A DNA stretch of 64,000 bases from Rhizobiales bacterium YIM 77505 (lineage in GTDB: Bacteria > Pseudomonadota > Alphaproteobacteria > Rhizobiales > Beijerinckiaceae), in the NCBI GenBank assembly GCA_000745135.1, contig JQNH01000001.1, positions 2,768,501 through 2,832,500 of the forward strand. The letters are read 5' to 3'. A program made the translations under genes and the position numbers. Below, piece by piece: positions 17,372-26,416 of this stretch (within the stretch, counting starts at the first letter, position 1; each line of letters starts with the position of its first letter). Under the pieces are notes generated by a model. It made no database searches. It saw only the letters and a program-made list of their open reading frames with translations, and was not told the DNA's origin.

Positions 17372-20300
17372 TCAGACGCGCTTTGCCGGCTGCGCGGCAC
17401 GGGACGCCTTGGCGGCCGGCTTCTCGTCCGCCGGCTCGGCCCAGCCATGCGCCGGCAGAACGACCTCGTTCGCCGCCCGATCCGGAACCGTCACGCGGAA
17501 CCTCTCGGCCGCTGCCCGCGCGGCAGCGAGTTCGCCGGCGCTGAGGCGCGCGCCGACCTCGTCGCGCTTGCGGGCGGCATCCCCGTCCCCTTGCGCCGCC
17601 GCGATGGCGAACCACTTGTAGGACTCCGTCAGGTTCTGCGGCTGGCCAAGTCCGCGGGCGAGCAGGACAGCGAAATTGAACTGGCTGTCCTTGACTCCCC
17701 GTTCCGCGGCGCGCCGGAACCAATCCGCGGCGGTGGCATAATCCGGACGTCCCTCGCTGCCCTCGGCCGAGAGGACGGCGAGGTTGTGCATGGCGCGGGC
17801 GTTGCCCTTCTCCGCCGCCCGCTGATACCAGGCCCTGGCAAGGACCAGGTCGCGGGCGACGCCGAGCCCTTTCTCATAATGGTTGCCGATGCGGTATTGG
17901 GCCGGCGCGAAGCCACCGGCGGCCGCTTTCTCGAAGAGTTTGGCCGCCAATTTGAGGTCCCGCGGCAAGCCGCGTCCCTCGGCCAGCCGGGACGCGAGCT
18001 CGTAGACGGCGATCGGATCCCCGGAGATCGCCGCCTGGCGCAAGCCGGACAGGCCGGGCGCCGACGGAAGCTCGCCAACCGCGGCGACATCGACGATGCG
18101 CTCGGCCGCGGGTGGAGGCGCCTCGACAGCCCCCGTGACGGCCGGAGAGATCGGTGTGATGGCGAGGGGCGGCGCAGCGGCGAAGGCGGGCGCCCGTGCA
18201 TCCCTGCGCGTCGCCTCCGCTCCCCCAGGGGCGGCCTCGCCGATGGCGGGGGAGAGCGCGCTCGTCTTGCCCTCGACCGGCGGCTCCGCCCCGGGCCTTT
18301 CGGGACGCTGTGCGCCGCCCGTCGCCGGAGGTGGCATCGCCGGCTCCGGCGAGCGAGACTCGGCTCCCTTGGGGGCGCCAAGGTGCGGGGCGACGAGTTC
18401 GCGCCCTTGCGGCAGGACGGGCGGAGCGGCAGGCGCCACCTCCGTCCGAGGCGCATCGTTAGGCGCGGGAGGCGTGCTCTTTCCAAGGCCGATCACCTGC
18501 AGCGCCCCGAGCGCCAGCACGACGGCTGCAAGTCCCAGCAGAACGGGCCGGCGATGCTTCTGCAGAGTCTCTCGAAAACGCCGGGCGAGGCTCGTCTTGC
18601 CCTCTTCGGTCGGGGCGCCCGGCGCCGCCGGGCCCCGCTTGTCCCGCGTCTTTCCCTCCGCGGCTCCGGCCTCGACGGCTGCTTGGGCGTTGGCGGCCGC
18701 GCGGCGGGCGGCGGCAATCAGGTTGGCACGGATGTCGCTGAGGGGCGCATCCGCAGCCCGGGCGTCGGAGGCGAGGGCCGGTCGCCCAGCCCCGGGCTCG
18801 AGCAGAACGTCTTCGAGGCGCGGTGGCAGCGGCCGGTCGGCCTCCTTGAGCGACAGCTCCGGGGATTGGAGGTCGGGGCGCTCGAACCGGGGCGGTCGGG
18901 CATCGGACGGAGGGGCAGATGGCGCCGCCGGTGCGGCACGAGGCGCCAGGGGCGCCTCGGGAGGGGATCCAGGCGTGAGCGTCGACAGGCGTGCCACCAC
19001 CTTCTCGAGGGCGGCATGGACGCTCTCGAGGGTCGATTGCATGCGCCGGTCGGCGGCGCTCTGGGACGTCTTCAGCTCGGCGAGATCGTGCTTGAGAAGG
19101 TTGAGATCTGGCGCTGGGGGCTTGGCGAGGCTTGCCAGCGCGTCGGCGACCGCCGTGCGCGCGGCTCGCTCCGCCACGTCATAGGTGTCGCTGCGCATGG
19201 CCTCGACCTGCGCCAACAGGCCGCTCATGCTCCGTTCGAGAGAAGCAAGGGCTGGATCGCTGGCGCCCCGCTCGATCTTGCGGGCGAGGAGGGAGATCTG
19301 CTTTTCGAGGGCGTCGAGCGCGTCTGCACCAGCGCCAGGCCGGTCGGCCTGATCGATCCTGTCGATCAGGGCGCGCAACATATCCTCGATCGATTTCAGC
19401 TCGTGGCTGCCCGCGCGTGCAAAATGGGCGTCAAGCTGGTCGAGCCGCTGCACCAGGGTGTCGATTCCCTCGGGCGCAGCGACCGTGATGCGCGGCTTTT
19501 CGCCCAGCTGATCGAGCTTGCGCGAAAGGGCGTCGATGCGCTCGGCGATGTCGTCCGGCGGATGCGCCTCGGCCCGGTCCAGCCGTTCCGCCAGGTGCTC
19601 GAGCTGACGCGAGAGCCCGGTCGCATCCGGGCCGAGCTGGCCGAGACCGTCGATCTTCCGAGAAAGAGTGTCGAAGCGTTGCCTGAACTCTTCGGTATCG
19701 ACCTGACGGCGGCTCAGCTCGGCGACACGTTCATGCAGGCGAGCAAGCTCGTCAGCAAGATCGTGGACGCGCTGCGGCTCGGCACGTTCCTGGAGGAGCC
19801 GCCGCACTCCGGCGAGCTGAGCGGCCAAGCCTTCAATCACCGACGGGTCGACGCCGCGCTCTGCCACAGCGTCGATACGGCGGGCGAGGGCATCGAGGTC
19901 GCGCGACAAGCGACCGTGGACACCCGTCGCCACGAGATCCGTCAGATGCCGGACCTCCTCCCTCAGGGCTTCGATGGGAGCCGCGATCTGAGCAAGTTCG
20001 CCAGGGTCGCGAGCATGCGCCACCTCCGTGGCCAAGCTCTGAAAGGAGCGTTCAAGGGACACGAGCTCTTCGCGGGTCGCCAGGCTCTGCACCATCGCCT
20101 GGAGCCGCTCGATCTCGACCCGCAAGGCCGCCACGTCGCCCCGGGCAGGGTCTTGTGTCTGCAGGCCGTGAAGCCGGTCCGCGATGCGGGCGATGTCGCT
20201 CTTGAGCGAGCGCAACGCCTCACCGCCGGAGCGGGCTACCTCCCCATCGCGAGCCTCGTTGCCTGCTTCGGTTTCAGGCGATTCACGGTCGAGCTGCGCT

Positions 20301-21064
20301 TGGCGGGCCCGGATCTCGCTCACTGCGGAGCCGATCTCCTGGCGTGCGCCAAACCCGCGGCGGCCGATCGGACGCGGCGCCGCGGCAAGCCGGTCGGCGA
20401 TCTGGGAAATGCGCTCCTCGAAGCCGCGGAGGACGCTTTCGATCTGCACTCCGGAAGCGCGGGCCCGGTCTTGGCTCAGTTGGGCGAGTTGCGCCTCGAT
20501 CCGCTCAAGGGCCTGCAAGGCCCCCGCGGTCGACGGCTTTGCCCCTTCGGCTGTCTTGCGCTCGATCTCGTCAAGGCGCCGCGTCATCAGCGCGAGCGCC
20601 TCTTTCAGGACGGTTGCCGTCCGCTCCTCGCGCTCATCGGCCCGGCGGGCATGCTCCTGCATGCGGCCCTCGGCCTGCTCGATCCAGCTCGCGACAGTGT
20701 CGAGGGCGAGGGCCGTCTTGACGGCTTGGTCTTCGGCACGCCGGACGCTCTTTGCGTTCGCCTGCGTCAAGAGCGCGCCAAGTTCCTCCGCCGCCGCTCC
20801 CGCCGGCTTCTTGGCAAGCGCAGCGATCGCGCGCAGCTTCTCGACTGCAGCGTCAAGCGGATCGGAGGCAGAGGCGGCGGGCTTCTGCCGCCGCGCAGGA
20901 GGGCGGGCCGCGGGCGGCGCGGACCTCTTCTCTTGAACCACGGAGGCGACCCACTCGTCGAGGGACATCCCGGCATGGCGGGCTGCCTTGCGCACGGCGT
21001 TCTGCTCTTCAGGTTCGAGGCCCTGGAGAATACGCGCACCGTTTCGTTTCAATACCGCGGTCAT
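17372..21064 (-). CDS. PodJ-like polar localisation protein with Sel1 repeats
   Basis: A 1,230-residue protein. The first 45 residues carry the LEPEEQNAVRKAARHAGMSLDEWV motif that opens PodJ-like proteins of Hyphomicrobiales. A very long heptad-rich region (about 60-680) is followed by a proline/alanine-rich linker. A single membrane helix (RRPVLLGLAAVVLALGALQ) lies near 840, then another low-complexity stretch. Four to five Sel1-like repeats (about 1000-1200), such as AVYELASRLAEGRGLPRD and AQYRIGNHYEKGLGVARD, form the periplasmic end. PodJ organises polar development and cell-cycle proteins in Caulobacter, and relatives act in polar growth of rhizobia. The plus-strand open frame over most of the gene is a codon-bias shadow. 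Confidence 0.85.
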   Translation of the reverse strand: MTAVLKRNGARILQGLEPEEQNAVRKAARHAGMSLDEWVASVVQEKRSAPPAARPPARRQKPAASASDPLDAAVEKLRAIAALAKKPAGAAAEELGALLTQANAKSVRRAEDQAVKTALALDTVASWIEQAEGRMQEHARRADEREERTATVLKEALALMTRRLDEIERKTAEGAKPSTAGALQALERIEAQLAQLSQDRARASGVQIESVLRGFEERISQIADRLAAAPRPIGRRGFGARQEIGSAVSEIRARQAQLDRESPETEAGNEARDGEVARSGGEALRSLKSDIARIADRLHGLQTQDPARGDVAALRVEIERLQAMVQSLATREELVSLERSFQSLATEVAHARDPGELAQIAAPIEALREEVRHLTDLVATGVHGRLSRDLDALARRIDAVAERGVDPSVIEGLAAQLAGVRRLLQERAEPQRVHDLADELARLHERVAELSRRQVDTEEFRQRFDTLSRKIDGLGQLGPDATGLSRQLEHLAERLDRAEAHPPDDIAERIDALSRKLDQLGEKPRITVAAPEGIDTLVQRLDQLDAHFARAGSHELKSIEDMLRALIDRIDQADRPGAGADALDALEKQISLLARKIERGASDPALASLERSMSGLLAQVEAMRSDTYDVAERAARTAVADALASLAKPPAPDLNLLKHDLAELKTSQSAADRRMQSTLESVHAALEKVVARLSTLTPGSPPEAPLAPRAAPAAPSAPPSDARPPRFERPDLQSPELSLKEADRPLPPRLEDVLLEPGAGRPALASDARAADAPLSDIRANLIAAARRAAANAQAAVEAGAAEGKTRDKRGPAAPGAPTEEGKTSLARRFRETLQKHRRPVLLGLAAVVLALGALQVIGLGKSTPPAPNDAPRTEVAPAAPPVLPQGRELVAPHLGAPKGAESRSPEPAMPPPATGGAQRPERPGAEPPVEGKTSALSPAIGEAAPGGAEATRRDARAPAFAAAPPLAITPISPAVTGAVEAPPPAAERIVDVAAVGELPSAPGLSGLRQAAISGDPIAVYELASRLAEGRGLPRDLKLAAKLFEKAAAGGFAPAQYRIGNHYEKGLGVARDLVLARAWYQRAAEKGNARAMHNLAVLSAEGSEGRPDYATAADWFRRAAERGVKDSQFNFAVLLARGLGQPQNLTESYKWFAIAAAQGDGDAARKRDEVGARLSAGELAAARAAAERFRVTVPDRAANEVVLPAHGWAEPADEKPAAKASRAAQPAKRV

Positions 21065-21451
21065 GGCCGCTCCTGCAGCCGCAAGTCAGAGGCCCGGTTC
21101 AAATCCCAGCCTGCCTCCCGGCTGGGACTTCGCGCCGGCGGATCACGGCTGAAGAATCCGTGAATCCGCCGATGCACCTGGATGGTCGCGCCCAACTCTC
21201 TGCGGGTTAGGGTAAACAAGGGGTTAAGGCGGGCCCTCATGCCCCCGCCCGGCCGCGATCTCGTCCACGGCCGCGTGTGGCCGCGCCTCAGATTACCGTG
21301 AGTAACATGCCGCAACGGCAGGATTACTGCCCCCGAGGCCCGTCAGCAGGCATTCCGACAGCCGAGCACCGGGCGACGATTCGGCCGCCGCATCATTCTC
21401 GTTCCGCCTCTCAATGCCGCGGCAGCCCGCCGCAACAAAGATGCAATACTG
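21065..21451. other. Intergenic region upstream of podJ-like and merR genes
   Basis: No gene seen. It holds the divergent control regions of the podJ-like and MerR genes. The only clear structure is a perfect 8-bp hairpin (TCCCAGCC and GGCTGGGA around an 8-base loop, 21104-21127) in the leader of the podJ-like gene; it has no T-run, so it is not an obvious terminator. The stretch GGTAAACAAGGGGTTAAGG near 21210 is AT-richer than its surroundings and may contain promoter elements, but I cannot assign -35/-10 boxes. Confidence 0.5.
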
Positions 21452-21877
21452 ATGAGCAGCAAAGTGGAAAGCCCCGCACTGCGTCTCGCCTTCAACGCCC
21501 GCCCGAGCGGCGGCAATGCGGGCAAGGCTTATACGATCGGCGAGTTGGCGAAGGAGTTCGGGGTTACCTTGAGGACCTTACGCTTCTATGAGGATCGCGG
21601 CCTCCTTGCGCCGCGCCGCATCGGAACGACACGCCTGTACGACGGGCGAGACCGGGAGCGCCTGTCCGTGATCCTGAAGGGGAAGCAGCTCGGCTTCACC
21701 TTGGCCGAGATCGCTGCGATGCTGCCGGCCAGGGATGAGGATGCTCAAGCTCCGGACCTCAAGCTGTCGCTCGCGCAGATCGAAGAGCAAATCGTTCATC
21801 TGGAGCGGCAGAAGGCGGAGATCGAGCGAGCCCTGGCCGAACTGAAGGCACAGCGGCAACGATTGCTGGCCGCCTGA
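21452..21877 (+). CDS. MerR-family transcriptional regulator
   Basis: A 141-residue DNA-binding protein. The winged helix-turn-helix (about 25-95) shows YTIGELAKEFGVTLRTLRFYEDRGLLAPRR and the arginine-rich wing TRLYDGRDRERL. A C-terminal dimerisation coiled coil of about 45 residues follows (IEEQIVHLERQKAEIERALAEL). No cysteine pair for metal binding is present, so a metal sensor is unlikely. The preceding N-terminal tail of about 25 residues is unusual but common in alphaproteobacterial relatives placed near fatty-acid or stress genes. Its target is not evident from neighbours. Confidence 0.9.
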   Translation: MSSKVESPALRLAFNARPSGGNAGKAYTIGELAKEFGVTLRTLRFYEDRGLLAPRRIGTTRLYDGRDRERLSVILKGKQLGFTLAEIAAMLPARDEDAQAPDLKLSLAQIEEQIVHLERQKAEIERALAELKAQRQRLLAA

Positions 21878-22199
21878 CACCCGGCGCAGCTCGCTCCCCA
21901 CATTCATCGCATCCGGATCCGAAGAGCCGCCGCGCGGCTTCCGAGATGACGACGGCGGTTCGGCGCGAACCTCCCACTGGGGCTCAGGCTCCATTCCTTT
22001 CCCCACGCTCCACCCCTTTCCCGGATGCGTGGAGCGCCTGCAAGGCACGGAACGCAGTCCGGCACCCAGCGTAGCAACTTGCTGCGAAGCAGAACCGCAT
22101 CGGCTTCGCAGGCGCAGGCCCAGCCTAACGGTGAATCAACCCGATCGGATCCGGCAGTGGACGAGCGGCAGCGGCTCGCCGTCGGCGAGCGAACGCAGC
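21878..22199. other. Convergent intergenic region, no gene seen
   Basis: Gap of 322 bp between the stops of the MerR and M20 genes. A short imperfect inverted repeat (CGAAGAGCCG ... CGGCTTCCG near 21918-21940) followed by GATGAC resembles the dispersed 'TCCGGA...cgcttcgcg...TCCGGAA' type of intergenic repeat also seen near 32050. It may serve as a two-way terminator. Nothing else recognisable. Confidence 0.35.
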
Positions 22200-23369
22200 T
22201 CAGCGGGCGGGCATGCCGGTTTCGACGATCCGCGCCCACAGGGAGACGCCATAAGGAATGGCCGCGTCGTTGAAATCGTATTTCGGATGATGAACGCCGG
22301 CCGTGTCGCCATTGCCGAGAAAAATGTAGGCGCCGGGGCGCTGCTCCAACATGTAGGAGAAGTCTTCCGCGCCCATCAGCGGCGGCACGCCCGTGTCGAC
22401 CGCCTGGTCGCCGCCCACTTCCGCCGCCACCCTGGCCATGAAGGCCGTCTGCTCCGGATGGTTGAAGGTGACGGGATAGCCGCGGCGATAATCGATCTGC
22501 GCCCTGGCCCCATGGACGGCGCAGACCGCCTCGACGACCGCCTTGATCCGCGCTTCGCAGAGGTCGCGCACGGCCTCGGTGAGCGTGCGCACGGTGCCCA
22601 TCAGCGTCGCGGTCTGGGGAATGACGTTGTAGGTGTCGCCAGCCTTGAAGGAGCAGACCGACACCACGGCCGACTCGAGCGGATCGACGTTGCGGGCGAC
22701 GATCGACTGCAGGGCGTTCACCACATGTGTGGCGACGAGCAGGGTGTCGACGCATTCGTGCGGGCGCGCCGCATGCCCGCCCTTGCCTTCGATGACGATG
22801 TCGAAGCGGTCGGCGGCTGCCATCATCGGGCCCGGCCGGATCGCAAAGGAGCCGATGGGGATGCCGGGCATGTTGTGGAGCCCGTAGACCTCCTGCACGC
22901 CGAAGCGTTCCATGAGGCCGTCTTTCACCATGGCATCGCCGCCGCCGCCGCCCTCCTCCGCCGGCTGGAAGATCAGCACCGCCGTGCCGTCGAAGTTGCG
23001 GGTTTCGGCCAGGTATTTGGCCGCCCCGAGCAGCATGGCGGTGTGGCCGTCATGACCGCAGGCATGCATGCGGCCCGGCACCTTGGACTTGTAGGGAAGG
23101 TCCGTGTCCTCCTCGATGGGCAAGGCATCCATGTCGGCGCGAAGCCCGATCGTCCGCCCGCTCCCGCCGCGCTTGCCCTTGATCACCCCGACGACCCCGG
23201 TACGACCGATCCCGGTGACGACCTCATCGCAGCCAAAGGCTCTAAGCTTCTCGGCGACGATGCCGGCCGTGCGGTGGACGTCGAAGAGGAGTTCCGGGTT
23301 CTGGTGGAAGTCACGGCGCCACTCGGCGATCTCGTCGGACAGGGCAGCGACGCGGTTGATGACGGGCAT
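22200..23369 (-). CDS. M20-family amidohydrolase (hippurate-hydrolase/amino-acylase type)
   Basis: A 389-residue dinuclear-zinc peptidase/amidase. Metal-site motifs are in order: GLRADMDALPI, MHACGHDGHTAMLLGAAKYL, FQPAEEGGGGGDAMVKDG with the general-base glutamate, GLHNMPG, and the C-terminal GAEDFSYM with the last zinc ligand region. A dimerisation domain (about 185-300, IEGKGGHAARPHECVD) interrupts the catalytic domain. The ATG at 23369 gives the usual MPVINRV start. Such enzymes release amino acids from N-acyl or N-aroyl conjugates or short peptides. It is divergent from a peptide ABC operon, which suggests that its substrate or product is imported by that system. Confidence 0.93.
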   Translation of the reverse strand: MPVINRVAALSDEIAEWRRDFHQNPELLFDVHRTAGIVAEKLRAFGCDEVVTGIGRTGVVGVIKGKRGGSGRTIGLRADMDALPIEEDTDLPYKSKVPGRMHACGHDGHTAMLLGAAKYLAETRNFDGTAVLIFQPAEEGGGGGDAMVKDGLMERFGVQEVYGLHNMPGIPIGSFAIRPGPMMAAADRFDIVIEGKGGHAARPHECVDTLLVATHVVNALQSIVARNVDPLESAVVSVCSFKAGDTYNVIPQTATLMGTVRTLTEAVRDLCEARIKAVVEAVCAVHGARAQIDYRRGYPVTFNHPEQTAFMARVAAEVGGDQAVDTGVPPLMGAEDFSYMLEQRPGAYIFLGNGDTAGVHHPKYDFNDAAIPYGVSLWARIVETGMPAR

Positions 23370-23629
23370 GGGAAGGCCTTGCGTGTGCGATGCACTCATG
23401 GAAGAACGGGCCGCCAACAAACAGGACGCCAGGAGCCCGGTCAACCACGGCCGGAGCTTCCATGCGCCAGCCTCATGGCTCCAGGCGCACCGCTTTCGGC
23501 AGCCAGGGTCTAAGGCGGGGCTGGACCGCGCGCGAATTCAGCGTCTTAATGCGCCTTCAGGAAGGCGGCTTCGCGATCTTCCGAAGGAATGCCGCTCCGC
23601 GTGCGGAGCGCCAGTGGAGAACGACCAGA

Positions 23630-25225
23630 ATGTCCATCAGAACACGCGTGCTTGCGGCCGCCGTAGCGGCGCTCCTGGCCGGCACAGCCGTCCCGGCTGC
23701 AGCCAAGACCTTCCGCTTCGCCTTCCAGGGCAATTACCAGGTCCTCGACCCCTACACCCTCAACGAGACCTTCACGCTCGGCATGCACGCCGCCGCCTAT
23801 GAGGGCCTCACCAAGCGCGACAAGGATCTCAACATCATTCCAGGCCTCGCCGAGCGTTGGGAGGTGCTCGAGCCGCTGCGCTGGCGCTTCCACCTGCGCA
23901 AGGGCGTGAAGTTCCACAACGGCAATCCGTTCACGGCCGACGACGTCGTCTTCTCGGCCCAGCGCGTGCGCGCGAACGGCTCGGACCTCAAGACCCGTCT
24001 TCCCGCTGATGCCGAATTCGTCAAGGTCGACGACCACACCGTCGACGTCGTGCTGAAGACGCCCAATCCCATTCTGCACTACGAGTGGGACACCTGGTAC
24101 ATCATGGACAAGGAGTGGGCGGAGGCGAACAACGCCGTCAATCCGACCTCCGCATCCGCGACGACTCCGAGCTACGCGGCCCTCAACGCCAATGGCACCG
24201 GTCCCTTCATCGTCGAGAGCCACCAGCCGGGCGTGAAGACCGTCTGGAAGCCCAACCCGAACTGGTGGGGCCAGAAGGAGCACAACCTCACGGAAGTCAT
24301 CTTCACACCGATCGGGAACGATGCCACGCGGGTTGCAGCGCTCCTGTCCGGCGAGGTCGATTGGATCGACCCAGTGCCGTTGCAGGACATCCAGCGCGTC
24401 AACTCGAATCCCAACACGCAGGTGCTGACCGGTCCTGAATTGCGGACCATCTTCCTCGGCTTCGACCAGCGTCGGGACGAGCTGAAATACTCGAATGTGA
24501 AGGGCAAGAACCCTTTCAAAGACGTGCGCGTTCGCGAGGCCTTCCAAAAGGCCATCGACCTCAACCTCATCAAGGAACGGGTGATGCGCGGGGCCTCGGT
24601 GCCGGCCGGGCTCTTGATCTCCCCGCTCCTCCTGCCGTCCGGGGCGGCGGAGCTCTTCCCACCGGCGAAGGTCGACATCGACGGAGCAAAGAAGCTCCTC
24701 GCCGAGGCCGGCTACCCGAACGGCTTCGAGGTAACGATGGACTGCCCGAACGATCGCTACGTCAATGACGAGCAGATCTGCCAGGCGGTCGTCGGCATGC
24801 TCGCCCGCATCGGTGTCAAGGTGAACCTCAACGCCCAGACGAAGACCCGCTACTTCGCGAAGGTCCTCGCCACCGGTGGCTACGACACCTCCTTCTATCT
24901 CCTCGGCTGGACGCCCGGCTCCTTCGATAGCTGGAACGTGCTCACGAACATCACCGGCTGCCGGGACGATTCCGGCAAGGGCGGGCCCTTCAACTTCGGC
25001 GGCTACTGCAATCCCAAGCTCGACGAGCTTTCGGCGAAGATCCTCGTCGAGACCGACAAGGCGAAGCGCGATGCGCTGATCGTCGAGGCCTGGAAACTCG
25101 AGCGCGCCGATGTCTCGCACATCCCCCTGCACCAGCAGACCCTGGCCTGGGGCGTGTCGAAGAAGGCCAAGGTGGTCCAGCGCGCCGACAACCAGTTCCT
25201 CCTGTATTGGGTGAACAAGGAGTGA
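23630..25225 (+). CDS. Peptide-type ABC transporter substrate-binding protein (first copy)
   Basis: A 531-residue family-5 extracellular solute-binding protein. A Sec signal peptide (about 25 residues, RVLAAAVAALLAGTAVPAAA) precedes the mature start KTFRFAFQ. The conserved block LRWRFHLRKGVKFHNGNPFTADDVVFS, the GTGPFIVESHQPG strand and the NDRYVNDEQICQAV segment identify the DppA/OppA class. The ATG at 23630 with GGAGA upstream gives a proper signal peptide; the longer open frame is not credible. It opens a nine-gene transporter locus and differs from the other two binding proteins in lacking their RTLRWARS mature N-terminus. Confidence 0.93.
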   Translation: MSIRTRVLAAAVAALLAGTAVPAAAKTFRFAFQGNYQVLDPYTLNETFTLGMHAAAYEGLTKRDKDLNIIPGLAERWEVLEPLRWRFHLRKGVKFHNGNPFTADDVVFSAQRVRANGSDLKTRLPADAEFVKVDDHTVDVVLKTPNPILHYEWDTWYIMDKEWAEANNAVNPTSASATTPSYAALNANGTGPFIVESHQPGVKTVWKPNPNWWGQKEHNLTEVIFTPIGNDATRVAALLSGEVDWIDPVPLQDIQRVNSNPNTQVLTGPELRTIFLGFDQRRDELKYSNVKGKNPFKDVRVREAFQKAIDLNLIKERVMRGASVPAGLLISPLLLPSGAAELFPPAKVDIDGAKKLLAEAGYPNGFEVTMDCPNDRYVNDEQICQAVVGMLARIGVKVNLNAQTKTRYFAKVLATGGYDTSFYLLGWTPGSFDSWNVLTNITGCRDDSGKGGPFNFGGYCNPKLDELSAKILVETDKAKRDALIVEAWKLERADVSHIPLHQQTLAWGVSKKAKVVQRADNQFLLYWVNKE

Positions 25226-25230
25226 CCTTT

Positions 25231-25255
25231 CTCCTCTCCCCGCAGGGGCGAGGAG
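25231..25255. repeat. REP-like intergenic hairpin
   Basis: The 200-bp gap after the first binding-protein gene opens with a near-perfect hairpin: CTCCTC, T, CCCC, loop GCA, GGGG, C, GAGGAG. The rest of the gap is rich in the same CCTCTCCCC / GGAGAGG words. This resembles bacterial REP/BIME-type intergenic repeats and may slow the messenger's decay or cause partial termination, giving more binding protein than permease. A similar hairpin follows the third binding-protein gene. Confidence 0.55.
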
Positions 25256-25426
25256 AGGTCGCATCGCCGCGGCAGCGGCGACCGGGCGAGGGGCGTCTCC
25301 GGGCGCGCTCCATCCTGAACCGGCCGTCACCCTCGCTCTGCCGACGCTCCGCTCGCCTCGGACCCGACGAAGGGTCCGCGGCCCTCTCCCCATAGCGCAG
25401 GAGAGGCGTTCTGGTGAATCGAACCC

Positions 25427-26407
25427 ATGCTTGCCTTCATCGTCCGACGCGCGCTGCAAGCCCTCGGCGTGCTCTTCGCCGTCGGGCTTATTGCCTTTGC
25501 GATGTTCCGCTTCGCGGGCGACCCCGTGAACCAGATGGTGGGCGCCGACACGCCGCCGGAGGAACGCCTCGCCATCCGTGAGCAGCTCGGGCTCAATGAC
25601 CCGGTCGTGCTGCAGTTCGCGCGCTACCTCGCCGGTGCGCTCCGCTTCGACTTCGGCATCTCCTACCAATTCCGGCAGCCCGTGGCGCAACTCCTGAGCG
25701 AGCGTATGCCGGCGACACTCGAGCTTGCTCTCTGCGCCACCCTTCTTGCGCTCGTCTTCGGGATCCTGATGGGGGTCTACTCGGCGCTCCGGCGGGACAG
25801 TGCGCTCGCCAAGCTGTTCCAGGCCATCTCGCTCATCGGCGTGTCGCTGCCGACCTTCCTCATCGGCATCCTGCTCATCTACCTGTTCGCGGTGACGCTC
25901 GGATGGCTGCCCTCGAACGGACGCGGCGAAACGGTGCGACTTGGCTGGTGGACCACCGGCCTTCTCACCTGGTCGGGCCTCAAGGCCCTCATCATGCCTT
26001 CGATCACGCTCGGCCTGTTTCAGATGACCCTGATCATGCGCCTCGTGCGGGCCGAGATGCTGGAGGTGCTGCGCACCGATTATATCCGCTTCGCACGGGC
26101 CCGAGGGCTGCGCACCCGTGCCATCCATTTCGGCCATGCCCTCAAGAACACGCTCGTGCCGGTCATCACCATCGCCGGCCTCCAGCTCGGCTCGGTCATC
26201 GCCTTCGCGATCATTACCGAGACCGTGTTCCAGTGGCCGGGCATGGGGCTTCTGTTCGTCCAGGCCGTGCAGAACGTCGACATTCCGATCATGGCGGCCT
26301 ATCTGCTCCTCGTTGGTCTCATCTTCGTCGTGATCAACCTCGTGGTGGACATCCTCTACACCGTCGTCGATCCGCGGCTGCGGGTCACCCTCCGGCGTCC
26401 GGCGTGA
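25427..26407 (+). CDS. Peptide-type ABC permease, DppB class (first copy)
   Basis: A 326-residue inner-membrane permease with six helices. It begins with the class-specific MLAFIVRRALQALGVLFAVGLIAF helix and short GDPV motif. The EAA loop that docks the ATPase is RARGLRTRAIHFGHALKNTLVPVITIAGLQLG. The C-terminus ends in VVDILYTVVDPRLR, the usual DppB/OppB/GsiC ending. It pairs with the DppC-class gene 9 bp downstream. No ATPase gene is next to this pair; the nearest is about 6.6 kb further on in the same locus. Confidence 0.93.
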   Translation: MLAFIVRRALQALGVLFAVGLIAFAMFRFAGDPVNQMVGADTPPEERLAIREQLGLNDPVVLQFARYLAGALRFDFGISYQFRQPVAQLLSERMPATLELALCATLLALVFGILMGVYSALRRDSALAKLFQAISLIGVSLPTFLIGILLIYLFAVTLGWLPSNGRGETVRLGWWTTGLLTWSGLKALIMPSITLGLFQMTLIMRLVRAEMLEVLRTDYIRFARARGLRTRAIHFGHALKNTLVPVITIAGLQLGSVIAFAIITETVFQWPGMGLLFVQAVQNVDIPIMAAYLLLVGLIFVVINLVVDILYTVVDPRLRVTLRRPA

Positions 26408-26416
26408 GGCAAGCTG

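Noticed and set aside
17261..21163. 1,300-residue plus-strand open frame
   Set aside because: Antisense to the podJ-like gene, which shows a membrane helix, heptads and Sel1 repeats; the plus frame shows none.
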